From NCBI GenBank assembly GCA_022559985.1, contig JAFJTR010000019.1, positions 1-64,000 of the forward strand: a stretch of 64,000 nt of DNA, read 5' to 3'. Position numbers and translations under genes: made by a program. Numbering within the stretch: position 1 is the stretch's first letter; each line of letters begins with the position of its first letter. Shown here piece after piece: positions 44,939 through 55,512 of this stretch. The DNA is from Parastagonospora avenae f. sp. tritici 18332-5 (lineage: Eukaryota > Ascomycota > Dothideomycetes > Pleosporales > Phaeosphaeriaceae). The notes beneath the pieces are model-generated. The model saw nothing but the letters and a program-made list of their open reading frames with translations. It made no database searches and was not told where the DNA came from.

Positions 44939-46357
44939 CTACTGCAACGACTCAATGACAATAGCAGAGGCACCTCCACCTCCATTGCAGATTCCGGCGC
45001 ATCCGATCTTACCCTTCTTCTCCTTCAGCACGCCGAGAAGAGTTGTGGTAATTCTGGCGCCGGACGCACCGAGTGCGTGGCCGAGCGCAACAGCACCACC
45101 GTGGAGGTTGACCTTGTCCTCACTGATGTTGAGGATCTTCATGTTGGCCAGGGCGACAACGCTGAAAGCCTCGTTGATCTCAAAAGCATCGACAGCGGAC
45201 AGCTCGACCTTGGCGTGCTTGAGAGCCTTGGGCATAGCAAGGGCCGGTGCGGTGGTGAACTTGGATGGGTTCTGCTCAGCATCACCCCAGCCAAGAATCT
45301 TGCCAATGGGCTTGAGGTTGTGCGCCTTGACGGCAGCCTCGGAGGCGAGGACAATGGCAGCAGCGCCATCAGAGAGTGGTGAAGCGTTCGCAGGGGTGAC
45401 GGTTCCGTTCGTCTTGAAGGCAGAGCGCACAGTGCGAGTCTTGGCCTCGTTGAACTATGGCTGATCAGTACACACTCACAATGATAGGGAGTCCTAGAAA
45501 GAGCTCTTCACTCACGTTCTTTGGCTCGTCATCCTTGTCAACAGTGATGGAGGGCTTGCCGCGTCCCTGGGGAACCTCAATGGGTGCGATCTCCGAGGTG
45601 AACCAGCCAGCCTCAGTGGCAGCGATTGCCTTCTTGTACGAGCGGATGCAGTACTCGTCCTGCTGCTCACGGTTGAAGCCGTGATCGTCGGCACACTCCT
45701 CGCCCTGAAGACCCATGTGCTCCTTCTTGTATGCGTCGGTAAGGCCGTCCTTCAGCACACCGTCGACGAGCGGTTGGTCTCCGAACTTGGCACCGGTCCT
45801 CAGGTTGGGGAGGTAGTGGGGGGTATTCGACATGCTCTCGGTACCGGCGGCGACGACAATGTCGGCATTTCCAGTGATGATGGTTTGCGCACCAAGGATC
45901 AACGACTTGATCGAGGAGGCACACACCTTGTTGATGGTGGTAGAGACGGTGGACTCGGGGAGGCCAGCACCAATCGCACACTGGCGGGCAGGGTTTTGGC
46001 CGAGACTATGGTGCCAGTCAGCATGGAATCGGGATAGTCATAGAGGGGCATTCATACCCTGCAGAGAGGACATTGCCTACAAAGACTTCCTCGACATCCT
46101 CAGGCTTGAGACCAGCACGCTCGACAGCAGCTATATACAAGGTTAGCTAACTAGAGGTTGAGTGACTAGGAGAAAGAGCCTACCCTTGATAGCGTGGGAA
46201 CCCAGCTGAATAGCGCTCAAGCTCGAGAGAGAGCTGTTGTGTATGTCAGTTCACCGCGCCTTGCCCCTCCTCGGCTGATCCTGAAAACATACCCCAAGAA
46301 CATGCCCGTAGGCGTGCGGGCAGCTGAGACAATGTAGACGGGAGGAAGAGACGACAT
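44939..46357 (-). CDS. ERG10: Acetyl-CoA C-acetyltransferase (thiolase) ERG10
   Basis: Five exons (46357-46293, 46233-46184, 46130-46058, 46005-45516, 45454-44939) encode 397 residues; introns are 52-61 bp, all GT-AG. Thiolase motifs: PVYIVSAARTPTGMFLG, VEEVFVGNVLSAGLGQNPAR, TINKVCASSIKSLILGAQ (nucleophile Cys91), MSNTPHYLP, VDAFEINEAFSVVALANMKI, NLHGGAVALGHALGASGAR (catalytic His) and CAGICNGGGGASAIVIE (second catalytic Cys). The enzyme joins two acetyl-CoA into acetoacetyl-CoA, the first step of the mevalonate/ergosterol route. There is no N-terminal presequence and no C-terminal peroxisome signal (it ends IESLQ), so the cytosolic form is likely. It is divergent from SNU114. Confidence 0.95.
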
Positions 46358-46849
46358 GTTGGGTATCTTGAATTGAGTGTGAAAAGCAGAGAAAAAGAAC
46401 TGAATCCCTTTGCACTCAACAGAGCGGACAATGTTTTTCAATTGTTAGTTCTTTAGCCAGTCGGAGCATGAATCGGAGCGCGCTTGCCCTGCATGACAGG
46501 GATGTCATTGGTGACACGCTATCACATCACATCGTTGCTGCTCTGCCGGGAATGCTTGCGACGTAGGACCTGTCGGTGGTAGGTCTTCTCCGGCTTCTCG
46601 GCGCCGTGAATGTTCACATGCATATATGTCAATCACTGAATTAGTCTAGAGTTCTCATGTAAGATGGGACTGTCGCCAAGTTGTTCATTGCGAGGTTGGA
46701 GCACGCTAAACATTGTTCTTCGAGCTCGGGCCGCCGCGGCGCGGGAAAGCATTTCGCCGTTAGCTCCATCTTTTTCCCAGCACTAGCGTCCATAACTCAA
46801 GCTCTTTGCGATCGCGTCGTGAACTGCTGCAATTACGCGTACTGCCACC
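46358..46849. promoter_or_regulatory. Shared ERG10/SNU114 divergent promoter
   Basis: These 492 bp separate two divergent start codons. The SNU114 start has a consensus context (GCCACCATGG). I see no clear TATA box, which is common for housekeeping genes. Confidence 0.5.
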
Positions 46850-49800
46850 ATGGACGACCTTTACGACGAGTAAGTTGTGCAATCGCAATGCTGAGATATA
46901 CGCGACTGACTTGCGCAGATTCGGAAACTTTATTGGCGAGGCCGAGTCTGATGAAGATGTACAGACTAATGGCGAGGCAGCGGACGCCTATGTCCTCGAC
47001 GATGAGGAGCAAGAGGAGGCGGAGGTGAACGACCAACAGCTTATGGAAATCGATGACGGACCATCAAACGCCGTCGTACTGCACGAAGACAAGCAATATT
47101 ACCCTTCCGCGTCCGACGTATACGGCCCCGATGTCGAAATTTTGGTACAAGAGGAGGACACACAATCGCTGGCGCAGCCCATTATTGCGCCCGTGGTGCA
47201 GAAGAAATTCATCGCGCAAGAGACGGATCTGCCGCCTGTTTATCACTCGAGGGAGCTCTTGACCGACCTGATGAATTTCCCCAACCAAATACGAAACATC
47301 GCAATTGCCGGTCACTTGCACCACGGAAAGACAGCATTTATGGACATGTTGGTTATGGAGACCCATGACATCCAGGATCGCCTGGACTACAAGAAGGGGA
47401 AGAAGCGGGAGGAGCAGTTGCGATACACGGACGTACACGTCCTCGAGCGCGAACGGGGCCTCTCCATCAAGGCCGCGCCAATGAGCCTGGTCTTACAAAA
47501 CACGAAGTCGAAATCGCATCTTTTCAACATCTTGGACACTCCCGGTCACGTCAACTTTGCGGATGAAGTTGCTGCGTCTTTGCGCCTGGTGGACGGTGTC
47601 GTTCTGGTAGTGGATGTGGTTGAGGGCGTGCAGGTCAATACCGAGCAAATCATCAAGCACGCCGTGTTGGAGGACCTGCCTCTGACATTGGTTGTCAACA
47701 AGATGGATCGGTTGATCTTGGAGCTGAAGCTACCGCCTAGCGACGCGTATTTCAAGATTAAACACGTTATCGAGCAAGTCAATACTGTGATTGAAGACAC
47801 CATTCCAGGAAGAGGCGAAAGTAGGCGTGTTAGTCCTGAGAAAGGCAACGTTGCTTTCGCATGCACGAGCATGCGGTGGTCCTTCACCATTCAATCCTTC
47901 GCGAAAATGTACTCCGATTTCTACCCCGGACCTTCCAAGCTGCCTGGCTTCGGCGTTCCTATGAAGGGCTTGGATATTGATAAGTTCGCCATGCGCTTGT
48001 GGGGCGACATCTACTACAATCCCGGAAGCCGCAAATTCAGTCGCAAGAGGCAGGAAGAGAGTGCGCAACGATCATTTGTGCATTGGATTCTCGAGCCAGT
48101 CTACAAGCTCTATTCGCACACGTTGAGTGAGAGCTCGTCCGATTTGAAGGATACCTTGGATGTGCTGGGCATTCGATTAAAGCCTTCAGAGTACAAGACA
48201 GACGCAAAAGAGCTTATGCGACTTGTTTGCCAACAGTACTTCGGTCCTTCTATGGGCTTTGTTGACATGATCACACAGCATGTCCCATCTCCTGCAGAAG
48301 GAGCTAAGCGGTTGTTGCAAAGACACTACACCGGACCACTGGACACAAAGACTGCAGAAGCGATGGAGAAGTGTGATCAAGACGGACCATTGGTCGTGCA
48401 TGTCACGAAGCTGTTCAACGCGACAGACGCCAAGTCTTTCACTGCACTTGGCCGAGTCATGAGTGGTATCGCAAAGTCGCCACAATCAGTACGTGTGCTA
48501 GGAGAGGGCTATACCTTAGAAGACGAGGAAGACATGGTTGTAGCAACAGTGACAGACACCTGGATCGCGCAGTCTCGATACAATATACCTGTCAGTGGTG
48601 TCCCAGCAGGAAACTGGGTGTTGCTTGGGGGTGTTGATAATTCGATCGTCAAGACTGCAACGATTGTCGCCTCAAAACTCCCAGAGGACGAGGACGCCTT
48701 CATCTTCCGACCTATCCGGCATTTCTTTGAATCAGTCTTCAAGGTCGCAGTCGAGCCGATCAACCCGTCAGAACTACCGAAGATGCTTGATGGCCTACGT
48801 AAGATCAACAAGTCTTACCCTCTCATCACAACTAAAGTAGAGGAATCGGGAGAGCATGTGGTGCTCGGCACTGGAGAGCTGTATATGGACTGTGTCTTGC
48901 ACGATCTGCGGCGATTGTACGCGGATATGGAGATCAAGGTGTCCGACCCTGTGACCAGGTTCGCGGAAACCGTGGTTGAGATGTCTGCCATCAAGTGCTA
49001 CGCCATGACACCAAACAAGAAGAACAAGCTTACTATGATTGCTGAGCCTCTGGACCCAGGTATCGCAGAAGACATAGAAGCCGGAAAAGTCAATATCAAG
49101 GACCCTGTCCGCATGGTGGGCAAGTTCTTTGAGGAGAACTACGGTTACGATCTGCTTGCCTCTCGCAATATCTGGGCGTTTGGACCGGACGAGATGGGAC
49201 CCAACATTCTCCAGAATGACACGCTTCCTTCTGAGGTCGATACGAAAACTCTCCGCACAGTCCGTGACACTCTCCGTCAAGGTTTCAGCTGGGCAACTCG
49301 AGAAGGACCGCTCTGCGAAGAGCCCATCCGCAATACCAAATTCCGCATCACAGACGTCGAACTGGCACCCGAAGCCATATTCCGAGGAGGTGGTCAGATC
49401 ATTCCTACGAGTCGACGCGCCTGCTACTCCAGTTTCCTGATGGCCAGCCCAAGGCTGATGGAGCCCGTATACTCATGCAGCATGGTCGGACCCGCAGACA
49501 CCAAGAGCAGTCTATACACCGTTCTTGCGCGGAGAAGAGGGCACGTGCTACAAGATGGCCCGATTGCAGGTACTCCTCTGTACAACGTACGAGGTCTGAT
49601 CCCCGTCATCGACTCCTTTGGTTTTGAAACCGACCTCAGGATCCACACACAAGGCCAAGTGTCCCTCTCACTTGTCTTCGACCGCTGGTCAATTGTACCG
49701 GGTGACCCGCTCGACAAGGAAATCAACCTTAAGCCTTTGGAGCCTGCGACTGCACAGCAGTTGGCGCGCGACTTCGTCCTCAAGACCAGGAGGAGAAAGG

Positions 49801-49886
49801 GTCTCGCAGAGGACGTCACGATCAGCAAGTTCTTGGAGCCCGAGCTTTTCCGCAGCTTGAAGGAGAGCGGCGTGCTTGATGGATGA
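46850..49886 (+). CDS. SNU114: U5 snRNP GTPase Snu114 (EFTUD2 homologue)
   Basis: A 20-nt first exon (46850-46869, MDDLYDE), a 49 bp intron and exon 46919-49886 give 995 residues. An acidic N-terminus (FIGEAESDEDVQTNG) typical of Snu114 precedes an eEF2-like body. G1 is AGHLHHGKT (from about residue 137), then VHVLERERGLSIKAAPMSLV (switch I), LDTPGHVNFADEVAASLRLV (G3), VVNKMDR (G4) and eEF2 domains II-V with LPLTLVVNK, GELYMDCVLHDLRRLY, DVELAPEAIFRGGGQIIPTS and HTQGQVSLSLVFDRWSIVPG. Snu114 controls Brr2/Prp8 during spliceosome activation and disassembly. The His-His before Gly-Lys-Thr in G1 is characteristic of Snu114 rather than eEF2. The gene is complete and normal in length. Confidence 0.97.
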
Positions 49887-50370
49887 GGGGATAGAGTATT
49901 GTAATATAAGCATTGGCGTCGGGCGCATGCAAAAGTTATGCGCGTGATTTGGGATTGAATATACCCTGTCATACTCTTTCAGGCAGTACTGCTCTGCTGA
50001 TATCAGCGTGTGAGATATACATGTTTCATTCGAGAGCTGTTTCCTTGTCTAGTGTTGATGCTACGAGAGCAACATTCATTTTCCTAAAGCGTTGACGCAA
50101 TGTCATGGGCGAGTGGACAGGGCAGCTCTGAAGACGAAAAACGCACTCTCAAGTTCCAGAAGAAGCAAGAAATAGGTAACATAGCTAGACTGCGATAATA
50201 GTCTAGGACAAAAAAGAGAATAACTAGAAAGGCTGCGAATACCTCTAGGTAGGCCTTTAGCTCTTCTAAAGATAGATATAAGTAGAGCCGTCTATAGCTA
50301 GTGTCTGACATAGCTTCATGTCACTCAAAACGCCTCGACATGTCACTGCCCTATCTCGAATACTGGCTTT
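49887..50370. other. Intergenic with a TAG/CTA-rich segment
   Basis: 50160-50310 is enriched in CTA/TAG and A+T compared with its flanks, as in the Copia relic. It could be a tiny RIP-mutated repeat fragment, but no protein motif is recognisable. Confidence 0.3.
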
Positions 50371-52174
50371 CTAGCCCATTCTCTCACGTCCCAGCCGAGC
50401 GCTGCGCTGAACATCGTCTATTGATGACAGTTTGAACCTCAGTGATCCGCCTCCTGCTTCTACCAATTCCGTGTTGACCTGTCTCACTGTCCTACGGGGG
50501 AAAGTGTCGCTTTGTCCGTGCGGCGCATGCATTTCAGAAATGACCTCGCTATCGAGCTCGAGATCCTGCTTCCCATTCGACCCCAGTTTCCCGCCAGAAA
50601 GGCTTGTTACCAAGCCTTTCGCGACACTTCTTCGTTGCCAAAACCACCAGCCTATACTCAGCAGAAAAAGCCCTAGGACCACGACCTCCACGGCGATTCC
50701 GGTGATTGCGCCTATTGGTAGTTTCTCGCCGGTATGAGGATGCGGAGGCGTAAGATCGCTTGTACTATTCTTCGGTAGAATTGCTCTCAGGTCTGACTCT
50801 GGCATGGGCGACTTGAACACTGCTTGACTGATATTGAATTCTTTCCGCTCTAAGTCTATTGATAAGTATATCTCCTGTATGAATGCCCTACCAAGCGCGT
50901 ATTGTGTTTCATTTGCAGCGCGTCGTAGGGGGAAGTAAGCTGTTGGGGCAGCAAATATCGGATACTAAAGGCGGTGGATGGAATGTTAGCTCCGCGTTCT
51001 CGGTATCGGGTTATGTAAGATATCGTACTATAGATGTTAGTGATGTCCCGGTAAACATTGGGTATATAGTATTAGACAGTCAGTACCTTTTGCTTTGAGA
51101 TCAAAAGCCGCATACGGGATTTGGATTGTGATGAAATCTCCGCGAATTGTTGAAACACCAATGGTAAAATTGAATGACGGTGGCGCCGCTAGCAAAGCCG
51201 AATATGCGGCGTCGTTCAAGACGTACCGATCAGCTGCCTCGAAAAACGTCAGTCCAAACACCAGCGCAAAAGCATCGCAGACCAATCGTGGAAGCCATAG
51301 TTCCGAAACTTTCGATGGTTGCAATGATTCCGGTAGAGAGCAGAGTGATTGTTGTTCCGTTTGGCAGAGTTGTCGTGATACCCTGAAAACCGACGATGAT
51401 GTCGGATTCTGCTGACACACGAAGTGTAGGGCCGGATACTCGAGAGCGATCATAACCACCAAGTACTAGCGGCCCAGGAACGTGTTTGAAGCCTGCAAGC
51501 TTAATTCAGTGTGCTTTTCTGTTTCCATAAGTGTCCAGTACTCACGGTAGTACGCGCCAGCGTGGTACCGAAACGATAGACTCGGAATATGACCTGTTTC
51601 CTTCAACTGGTATAAGATTAAGTGGGGCCGCTCGATTTCGCTTATGTTCATTGTGTATGGCGATAAACCCAATAGCCCGATCCACATGTCGGAAGCGTAT
51701 ATGCCTTGACTGGTTGGTTCTCCAAATTGACTGGATCGATCACAGCACTCGTACTCAGCCCAGCCGTGTCGTTTCCAAAGATACCGTTACCATTGAGTCC
51801 AAAGTCTTCACCTACTACAATACCGTAGACTCCTAGCTCGTGCCACGACGTGGAGTTTGTGGATGGAAGCCATCAGTAAGCTTGGACGCCCATACGTCAA
51901 CGCCGCGGAGCTCACCGCAGCCAGTTAAGTTGAAGCGTCCATAGTCCTTGTCCAGAGGTAGATATAATGTTTGCGCGCTGAGAGACGGCAGCACCTGAAA
52001 TACCTGAGGCGGAGTGCCAACCTGGACGTAGAATCTATCCAAAGTATTAGACACAAGGCTGAAGTGGAGTGTTGAAAACCGGAAAGCATACGATGACCAG
52101 TCACCATCATTCCCTAGCCATCGACCCGAAGTTTCTACCACGAGAGGATCCGCAAGGGGTTTATTGCTATTCAT
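50371..52174 (-). pseudogene. Broken membrane-anchored aspartic-protease-like gene (A1 fold)
   Basis: Domain pieces follow the usual order for fungal A1-like surface proteins: GDWSS joined by an intron to FYVQVGTPPQVFQVLPSLSA, then ELRGVDVWASKLTDGF. A one-base frame change at about 51850 follows. NSTSWHELGVYGIVVGEDFG, MWIGLLGLSPYTMNISE and HIPSLSFRYHAGAYYR come next, spliced to FKHVPGPLVLGGYDRSRVSG. A second frame change lies at about 51310, then VSELWLPRLVCDAFALVFGL and FDLKA. Around 50950-51040 the frame holds stops before AYFPLRRAANETQYALGRAF. The end has a TM (PIGAITGIAVEVVVLGLFLL) and a basic cytosolic tail. The expected signal peptide is not found, and the active-site Asp motif at the start is not typical (PSLSAQTLYLP), so it may never have been proteolytic. 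Multiple frame breaks support a pseudogene. Confidence 0.7.
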
Positions 52175-53702
52175 GATTTGACACGATGTGTATGGCTCAG
52201 AAAATGTCTGTGTTTCAGGAGTAGCAATGGGCCAATTTTTTCATCGATCTTACGGTTCGCGGCTAGGATTCAGGTGTTGGTTGAGTCGCTGCCTGGCATA
52301 GCCTTCTATTTCATCCATAAAGCTCGGTACTTGCCAAGATCCGGTGAACATACTCTGCAGCCAGGTACCCATTTCTGTGTGATTCTGGTCAATCAGGGTG
52401 TCTGAATGCGTGATACCCATGTTTATGGTGTGAAAGCGTGGAAGACCTTGGACCCAATATTGATTTGATGACGAAATCCTGGCAGACTTGATTAACTTCT
52501 GCCTTTAGCCTGGAGTAAGCTGCCAGACTGGTGGGATACGATCACTGTAAGCTTATTGCTTCAAGGCATCATAAGAAGAACTATCGCAGGTATGGAGCTT
52601 TCCGCCATCATTCGTTTCTCATCTCAGCGTTGTCTGTTCCGTACGTCTATCTATACATAGCCTGACTGTGCCCGATACCTGGACTATCGATTTTGAGTCC
52701 GCTGTCGACCAACCTAATCCTACTACTCTTTACCATTGCTTCACTTCCTGGTACATCACGCCTGTCGTTGCAAAACAGAATGCTGATATCTGGTAGGAGT
52801 GTATATGCTCGATGGCCCAAAGGACGCATCCTCCGAAGACATTCCCGTGTCAAACCACAATGTGGCTCTTCCGGAGTCTGCGAGCCGGCAGCTTACTTGC
52901 ATTTTCAGCTACACACTAGCGAACCTAGACGCACCGGCGCAATTGACCTCATTTTCAACATCCAAGATCCTGTCTAGACCACCTCGTTTCTCTTTGCGGT
53001 CATCGGGGGTTACGCCTACGCCTTCACGTGCCCGGAGGCCGGATCCGGGCGCGTCTTTACCACCTACACCTCCTTCTATAACTTTACCGGCGTTTTCAGA
53101 TGCGACTTTCGTGACTGCAGCACCGAATCAGCCCTCCATTTTCCATGGAGAGCCAAACTAAGTACTGACATCGCCCGCACCACCATCAACACAACAGCAA
53201 CTTCAAACTACAATGTCTTCCGCCCCTACTTATTCATCTGTATCGGTCAAGCCACGTCTGCCGTTTATTATTAGTGATCCAGTACCAGGCGGTCTACCTG
53301 TACTTTTCGATACTGTATCCCGTCCTTCTCCGGAGATGGCCCTTTCCATGCCGCCTTCGTTCCCCGACAATACATTGCGGAGTACAATGCTAGAGAAACC
53401 TCCAGCTGTGCCGAATATAACGCAGTAAGTATCTGCACTTGATTTCCATATAATACTAGTATTGTCGGATCACAAGTATCGTCCATATCTCAGCTACGCG
53501 ATCAGGCGCACTGATCTCAGTCACGCGGTCAGACGCGCTGATCGCGGCGTCCGAGCAGCGCTCAGACCAGAACCCTGAGTCCATCTCTTGTGCAATTCTC
53601 CTCCTTTGTACATACAATCAACAAGAACAATCGTACAAAATGCACTCATAGTTATCGCTATTTCCTTTCACTAGTGAGCCTACCACCAAGTATTGATAAA
53701 AA
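52175..53702. other. Intergenic, about 1.5 kb, no supported gene
   Basis: Frames at 52799-53161 and 53213-53428 (plus) are Ser/Pro/Thr-rich and could be decayed parts of the adhesin that follows, but they have no clear motif. A hairpin lies at 53498-53545. Confidence 0.3.
53498..53545. repeat. Imperfect inverted repeat (hairpin)
   Basis: GCGATCAGGCGC (53498-53509) pairs with GCGCTGATCGC (53535-53545) with one bulged base and a 25-base loop. The loop itself holds related CTGATC/GGTCAG words. Confidence 0.5.
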
Positions 53703-54452
53703 ATGTGTAGCGTTCCAACCTCGCTACCAAGAAGCTCACCGGGAGTGCTGCCAGTTACTCCACTTGCGCCTCCATCATCTTCTCCTAAAATACCGTCTAT
53801 ACCTGGTGTATCGGTTGTGCTTGGCGCATCTGCGGTCATCATACCTCTCACGCCTAATGCGATCGTGCAGGTAACACAGCAATCGTTCGCATTCACCACC
53901 ATCACAGAAATGTACGACGGATCAACGACTGCTATATCTGTTGTTGCAACTTCATCTCTTCTAGGCTAAACAGGCACTGTCGTCGTCCGGGTTCCGCAGA
54001 CGATCGCTGCAGATCTTGATTTCACAACCATCACGTCTGTCTACTCGGGAACGATTGTAGCTACTTCGACGGAAGCTATACCTAGTCTCACGGGTCAGGT
54101 CGGCACTGTGATTGTGCAGGTACCGGCGGGCTTCATCACACTCAGCTCACGATACACTGGCGTAGCCTTGACGACTGCCACCATCGCAATTCCTAGTGCA
54201 GTTGAAAATTTTGGCACTGCACTTGTCCATGTACCTCATCAATTCGCTGCACTGACTTCATTGATTACACCTGGAGCTTCAGGGATTGTGACTCTCCCGC
54301 CCGGAAAGTCTTTTGTTGCGGGTACTACGAGTGGGATTGAACGACTGGGTGCATCGAGCTCTCCATCGCCTTTTATTGGTGGTGCGGGTCGAGAGGTGGT
54401 GACTGGTGGATCAACATTACTCCTTCGCGTGGCCGGGATGATACTTGGCTAG
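53703..54452 (+). pseudogene. Broken flocculin-repeat adhesin
   Basis: One frame runs from 53703 to 54452 and is interrupted only by TAA at 53967-53969. It contains about three copies of a ~40-residue unit resembling the flocculin/adhesin repeat: FTTITEMYDGSTTAISVVAT, stop, TGTVVVRVPQ; FTTITSVYSGTIVATSTEAI, TGQVGTVIVQVPA; then LSSRYTGVALTTATIAIPSA, FGTALVHVPHQ. The C-terminus is weakly hydrophobic (GGSTLLLRVAGMILG) and could be a GPI signal. The N-terminal ligand-binding domain and signal peptide are missing from view; 53703 is simply the first ATG. Flocculin repeats form stalks of GPI-anchored fungal adhesins. The stop, and the lack of a 5' part, suggest a truncated pseudogene. Confidence 0.55.
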
Positions 54453-54626
54453 CTGTAAACCGTTCTCCTTGTCCTCGGTGATGACAGCAGCAGGAAGTGA
54501 TGAGATCATGGTCATTTCGAAAGCTTTAAAGATTGTGGTAAGAAATTCGAAAATTGTTCGTGTTGGATGTGTTCACAAGCTTCATAAAGTATATACACGA
54601 AGTAAATGTGAAAAACCAAACAGCGT

Positions 54627-55512
54627 CTATGCGTTGGCATAAGTGACACCGGTCGATGTAAGTGCGTTGCCAGCAGCGTTAACAAGGTAGCTCTTTCCCT
54701 CAACATCCGGCGCAGCCATGTGGTATGCGTAGCGGTGGATCCACGGCTGCTGGTCCATCCAAGGCAGCACCTCCTTCAAGAACGCATTGACATCGCCCTC
54801 ACCAGGATTGATACCAAATTCAGTGACCCAGACAGGCTTGTTGTCGAACTCATTATGGAACTTGATGAGGTAGTTCTTGAAGTCGTCGACCTTGTCCCAG
54901 GCGTAGTAGTGGGCGACTACGAAATCGATCTGGCATTCCTTGCAGCCGTCCATGAATTTCCTGAGGTAGTTGATGCCCTTGTTAGGGTCGTCGGCATTCG
55001 TGACGGAGGGCGACCCGATCTTCAGGCCTTTTCCTGCGAAAGGCTTTTCAATGAACTTCTTGTGCGCGGTAATTGCATCTTCGACAGACATGCCGGAGCC
55101 ACCACCACTGTTGATGTGTTAGATATGTGGCGTCAAGATGTTCGAATGGCGTCGTGACTTACCCAACCTGGTCTGGCTCGTTGAAGCTGAGGATGGCTTG
55201 GACGTTGTACTTTGAGCGAGCATTGGCAACATTCTGTTCCCAGCCCTCGGTGCACCACTGCTGGTTGCTGTGTAGGAGAGGAACATATTCGAGACCGGAC
55301 CTGGGGGTGCCATCGATGACAGCCTCCCAGTCATACATCCAGCTGATGGAGTCCTTGCCGTTGAAGGCTTGAGTGAAGGTTGCTCCGGGTTGACCATTGA
55401 ACTGCTTAGGGAAGGCAAGACCCCGCTTGCCTGAGGAAGCACGGCGGATGGGAGAAGCCTCAATTAAGCCAGTGAAGGCCGCAAGGGCAAAAAGGAGTGA
55501 TGATTGGACCAT
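54627..55512 (-). CDS. Secreted GH128 beta-1,3-glucanase
   Basis: Two exons (55512-55163, 55107-54627; 55 bp intron) encode 276 residues. A signal peptide (MVQSSLLFALAAFTGLIEA) and a possible basic processing site (RRASSGKRG) lead to the mature start GLAFPKQF. The glycosyl hydrolase catalytic core has SISWMYDWEAVIDG, LEYVPLLHS, AILSFNEPDQ (acid/base Glu), DFVVAHYYAWDKVDDFKNYL and PVWVTEFGI (nucleophile Glu), ending WIHRYAYHMAAPDV. GH128 enzymes cut beta-1,3-glucan outside the cell, in wall remodelling or nutrition. Both catalytic Glu motifs are intact. The size matches single-domain GH128 proteins. Confidence 0.93.

Noticed and set aside
49424..49972. Minus-strand frame of 182 codons at the SNU114 3' end
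   Set aside because: It lies opposite conserved eEF2-like domain V; no motif or promoter of its own.
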